Source: Carya illinoinensis
Taxonomy: Eukaryota > Streptophyta > Magnoliopsida > Fagales > Juglandaceae
Direction of reading: 5' to 3'
DNA: 64,000 nt
NCBI RefSeq assembly: GCF_018687715.1
Contig: NC_056752.1
Location: 10,244,001 to 10,308,000 of the forward strand
The notes beneath the pieces were generated by a model. It saw only the letters and a program-made list of their open reading frames with translations, did no database searches and was not told the origin of the DNA. A program made the position numbers and the translations under genes. Each line of letters opens with the position of its first letter. Positions within the stretch are counted from its first letter, which is position 1. Shown here in pieces: positions 61,901 through 64,000 of the stretch.

Positions 61901-62888
61901 CAATTCTTACATTATTTTGCTGTTGTATGTGGATGACATGCTTATTGCAGGGGCTAGTATTGATGAGATCAATAATCTAAAGAAGCAGATGTCAGAGCAC
62001 TTTGCAATGAAGGATTTGGGAGCTGCAAAGCAAATCCTTGGCATGGGAATTGTCAGAGACAGAGTCAGAGGTACGTTGAGACTCTCACAGACTGAGTATT
62101 TGAAAAAGGTACTCAGCAGGTTCAATATGGACAAGGCCAAACCAGTTGGCACACCCTTGGGAAGTCACTTCAGATTCAGCAAGAATCAGTCACCAGAGTC
62201 AGAGGAGGAACAAGATTACATGAATAAGGTTCCTTATGCCTCAGCTATTGGTTCACTTATGTATGCTATGGTTTGCACAAGACCGGATATTGCCCATGCA
62301 GTGGGAGTTGTGAGTAGATACATGAGTAACCCAGGAAAGCAACATTGGGAAGCAATGAAGTGGATTTTGAGGTACCTAAAGGGTTCCTCAGAAACCTGTT
62401 TATGTTTCTCTGGAGAGAGCTTGGAGGTGCAGGGCTATGTTGATGCTGATTTAGCTGGAGATATTGACAGCAGAAAGAGTACCACGGGCTTTGTTTATAC
62501 ACTTGGTGGTACTGCAGTGTCATGGGGTTCTAATCTACAGAAAACAGTTTCTTTGTCTACAACAGAAGCTGAGTATATTGCAGTGTCAGAGGCTGCAAAG
62601 GAGATGGTATGGCTACAAGGCTTCTTGGAAGAATTGGGTAAGAAGAATCAGAAAGGCACTCTCTACAGTGACAGTCAGAGTGTCATATTCCTTGCCAAGA
62701 ATCCAGCATTCCATTCCAGGACCAAGCACATTCAGATCAGGTATCACTTCATACGGTCATTGTTAGATGACGGACAGTTGTTACTTGAGAAGATTTGTGG
62801 AAGCAAGAACCCTGTTGATATGTTGACAAAGGGTGTTATGCTTGAGAAACTAAAGTTGTGCGCAACTTTAGTTGGTCTTCTAGAATGA
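58986..62888 (+). pseudogene. Copia gag-pol polyprotein, two in-frame stops
   Basis: One frame from ATG 58986 to TGA 62886-62888, about 1300 codons, broken only by TAG at 59049-59051 (codon 22, before RMQIEDYLYGKKL) and TAG at 61557-61559 (between LVVKGF and KQGIDYSEIF). Domains: UBN2-type gag, CCHC knuckle CWNCGKAGHIKKNC (about 59695-59736), protease LDSGASFH (about 59840), GAG-pre-integrase with HCRLGH and CESC, integrase core (HIDVWGPSP, SDNGGEY, PQENGVAKR), RT (LDVKTAFLHGDL, LYVDDMLIAG) and RNase H (DADLAGD, SLSTTEAEYIA, DSQS). Similarity to Tnt1-type elements suggests the Tork clade. The domain content is complete, so this copy was inactivated recently. Confidence 0.94.
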
Positions 62889-62978
62889 AGACAGGAGCAG
62901 TGAGTTGCAGAGGTGGAGGATATCATGTTTGAGGAAGACGGCGATACAGCGAGTGTACCAGTCTCCAAGTGGGAGAAT

Positions 62979-63502
62979 TGTTGAGTACTGTGGAGTCTGG
63001 TCCACACCGCTCGAGCGGAGGCATTGGCCGCTCGAGCGAAGTCAGGCAGAGTCGAACGCTCGATGTCAGCTCGACAGTGAGCTCAAGCGGGAGGAGTTCG
63101 CTCGAGCGGAGGCATTGGTTGCTCGAGCGAAGTCAGGCAGAGTCGAACGCTCGACGTCAGCTCGTCAGTGAGCTCGAGCGGGACGCGGAAGGGAAGTTCG
63201 CTCGACGCGCGCTCGACACGCCGCTCGAGCGAACATGCGATTTAGGGATTCCGCCGTTTGAACTATATATATGATTTTTGACTCTTATGTCTGTGTACTG
63301 TAGACACGAAAACACTGTGGACGAACAGTGTTGAGACCCACCTTGTAGTGTGATATTCCTCAATAATAAAATCCTCTGCAGCTCCCGTGGACGTAGGCAA
63401 TTTGTCGAACCACGTACATCTTGTGTCGTGTGTGATTGCGTGTGTGATTGTTTTTCTCGTTCGTTGTTATTTTTCAATTCATTGTCATCGTTTTTCACAA
63501 CA
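62979..63502 (+). repeat. Copia 3' LTR
   Basis: 524 bp, TGTTGAGTACTG...TTTTTCACAACA, with the CGCTCGAGCG palindrome array in its first 260 bp and the AATAATAAAATCC polyadenylation-like region near 63365. Followed by CACAG and the resumed FAR1 exon. Confidence 0.95.
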
Positions 63503-64000
63503 CACAGGTAGATCCATCATCAGATGGTGATGATATCATCGAGGAGCCCAAGTCGGGGATGGAGTTTAATTCGTTTGATGATTTGTTGAGCTATTATAAG
63601 CATTATGCTAAAAAGAACGGGTTTGGGGTGATGACCCAAAGGAGCGAGAGGTCAGAAGATCAATGTGTCAGATATGTCACCCTTGTGTGTGCACGGGGAG
63701 GAAAGGCCCGAAATAAGAGTTTAAATGTAGCCAACCCTCGGCCAACAGGAAAGACGGACTGTAAGGCAAGGATTAATGCCTTAAGAGTCGAGGGGAAGAT
63801 GCGGTTGACAATAGTCTATAATACACATAATCACAGACTAAGCCCAAAAAAGAGTCGCTTCTTTCGATGTAATAGAGATGTGAGTGAGACCGTTAAAAGG
63901 GTCCTAGACACAAACGACGTAACTGGTATCCGACTAAATAAGAGTTATGGATCTCTTGTCGTAGGGGTAGGCGGGTTTGAGAACCTCCCATTTTTGGAGA

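Larger units (their letters stand above)
49224..63502 (+). mobile_element. Copia-type LTR retrotransposon (Tork/Tnt1-like), itself interrupted
   Basis: The TG...CA element is flanked by CACAG (49219-49223 and 63503-63507). The 5' LTR is in two parts, 49224-49346 and 58538-58945. The 3' LTR is 62979-63502 (524 bp). The primer-binding site TGGTATCAAGAGCC is at 58948-58961 and the purine tract AAGTGGGAGAAT is at about 62967-62978. The internal region encodes one polyprotein frame. About 5.1 kb would remain without the gypsy insertion. By eye the LTR copies differ at roughly 7-8 positions over the shared 408-bp part, plus a rearranged repeat block, so the insertion is fairly recent. Confidence 0.96.
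48654..64000 (+). pseudogene. FAR1-related (FRS) gene copy 2, split by nested retrotransposons, runs off window
   Basis: Same exon plan as copy 1. Exon 1 is 48654-48716 (MGKGEEHPSSRTL), exon 2 is 48795-48920 (ends SNIQ, the same Q-ending border as copy 1) and exon 3 starts at 49014 (NVGYPFQYG). Exon 3 is interrupted after codon CAG at 49223 and resumes in the same frame at 63508, once one CACAG copy is discounted. The resumed part reads GMEFNSFDDLLSYYKHYAKK, then the FAR1 zinc domain (VCARGGKARN, KTDCKAR, NTHNHRL), and stays open to the window end. The host sequence seen has no other stop or frameshift, so it was probably intact until the copia insertion. The MULE and SWIM regions lie beyond the window. 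A 14.3-kb element in an exon should abolish the normal protein. Confidence 0.88.

Overview
The window looks like nuclear DNA of a woody dicot. It is AT-rich, its genes have many GT-AG introns, and it is crowded with LTR retrotransposons, hAT/Mutator-type DNA elements, MITEs and a tRNA-derived SINE. Several MITE families resemble ones I associate with Fagales (walnut/oak relatives), but that placement is from memory and weak. I see no rRNA, tRNA gene, CRISPR array or bacterial-type operon.

Layout. 1-7.6 kb has no convincing gene. It holds a probable large minus-strand LTR (847-4744) and a duplicated promoter-like segment (5.5 and 6.6 kb). 7.67-29.1 kb is an old tandem duplication: copy A is 7.67-14.6 kb and copy B is 14.73-29.07 kb. 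The copies differ by clean insertions, so each insertion has a matching empty site in the other copy. The largest is a 10.2-kb B-only insertion (15912-26119, direct repeat GTTGTTAC). It carries a complete FAR1-related gene (18422-21642, +) convergent with a GRF-zinc-finger/coiled-coil gene (22675-23376, -). Inside it are Mutator-like terminal repeats and a Pack-MULE-like segment with a captured gene fragment.

31.2-37.4 kb holds a nine-exon U-box/kinase gene (PUB33-like, +). 37.5-41.6 kb holds a 116-bp solo LTR and a 1.9-kb foldback element. 41.6-44.6 kb is a decayed PPR gene (minus; the CBS half is missing). 45.4-47.3 kb is a two-exon mitochondrial ribosomal protein bL28 gene (minus).

48.65-64 kb is a second FAR1-related gene with the same exon plan as the first. 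Its main exon is split by a copia-type LTR retrotransposon (49224-63502, target duplication CACAG). That element's 5' LTR is split in turn by a Tekay/Del-like gypsy element (49347-58532, target duplication GGAGG). Removing both elements restores an uninterrupted FAR1 frame across the site. The gypsy element has a candidate 96-nt in-frame spliceable intron between gag and pro-pol.

Functional picture: the three intact-looking host genes (U-box kinase, bL28m, FAR1 copy 1) are unrelated in role. What links the window is transposition: domesticated or still-mobile MULE-derived FAR1 genes sit in a landscape where successive insertions can be ordered by nesting and by empty sites.
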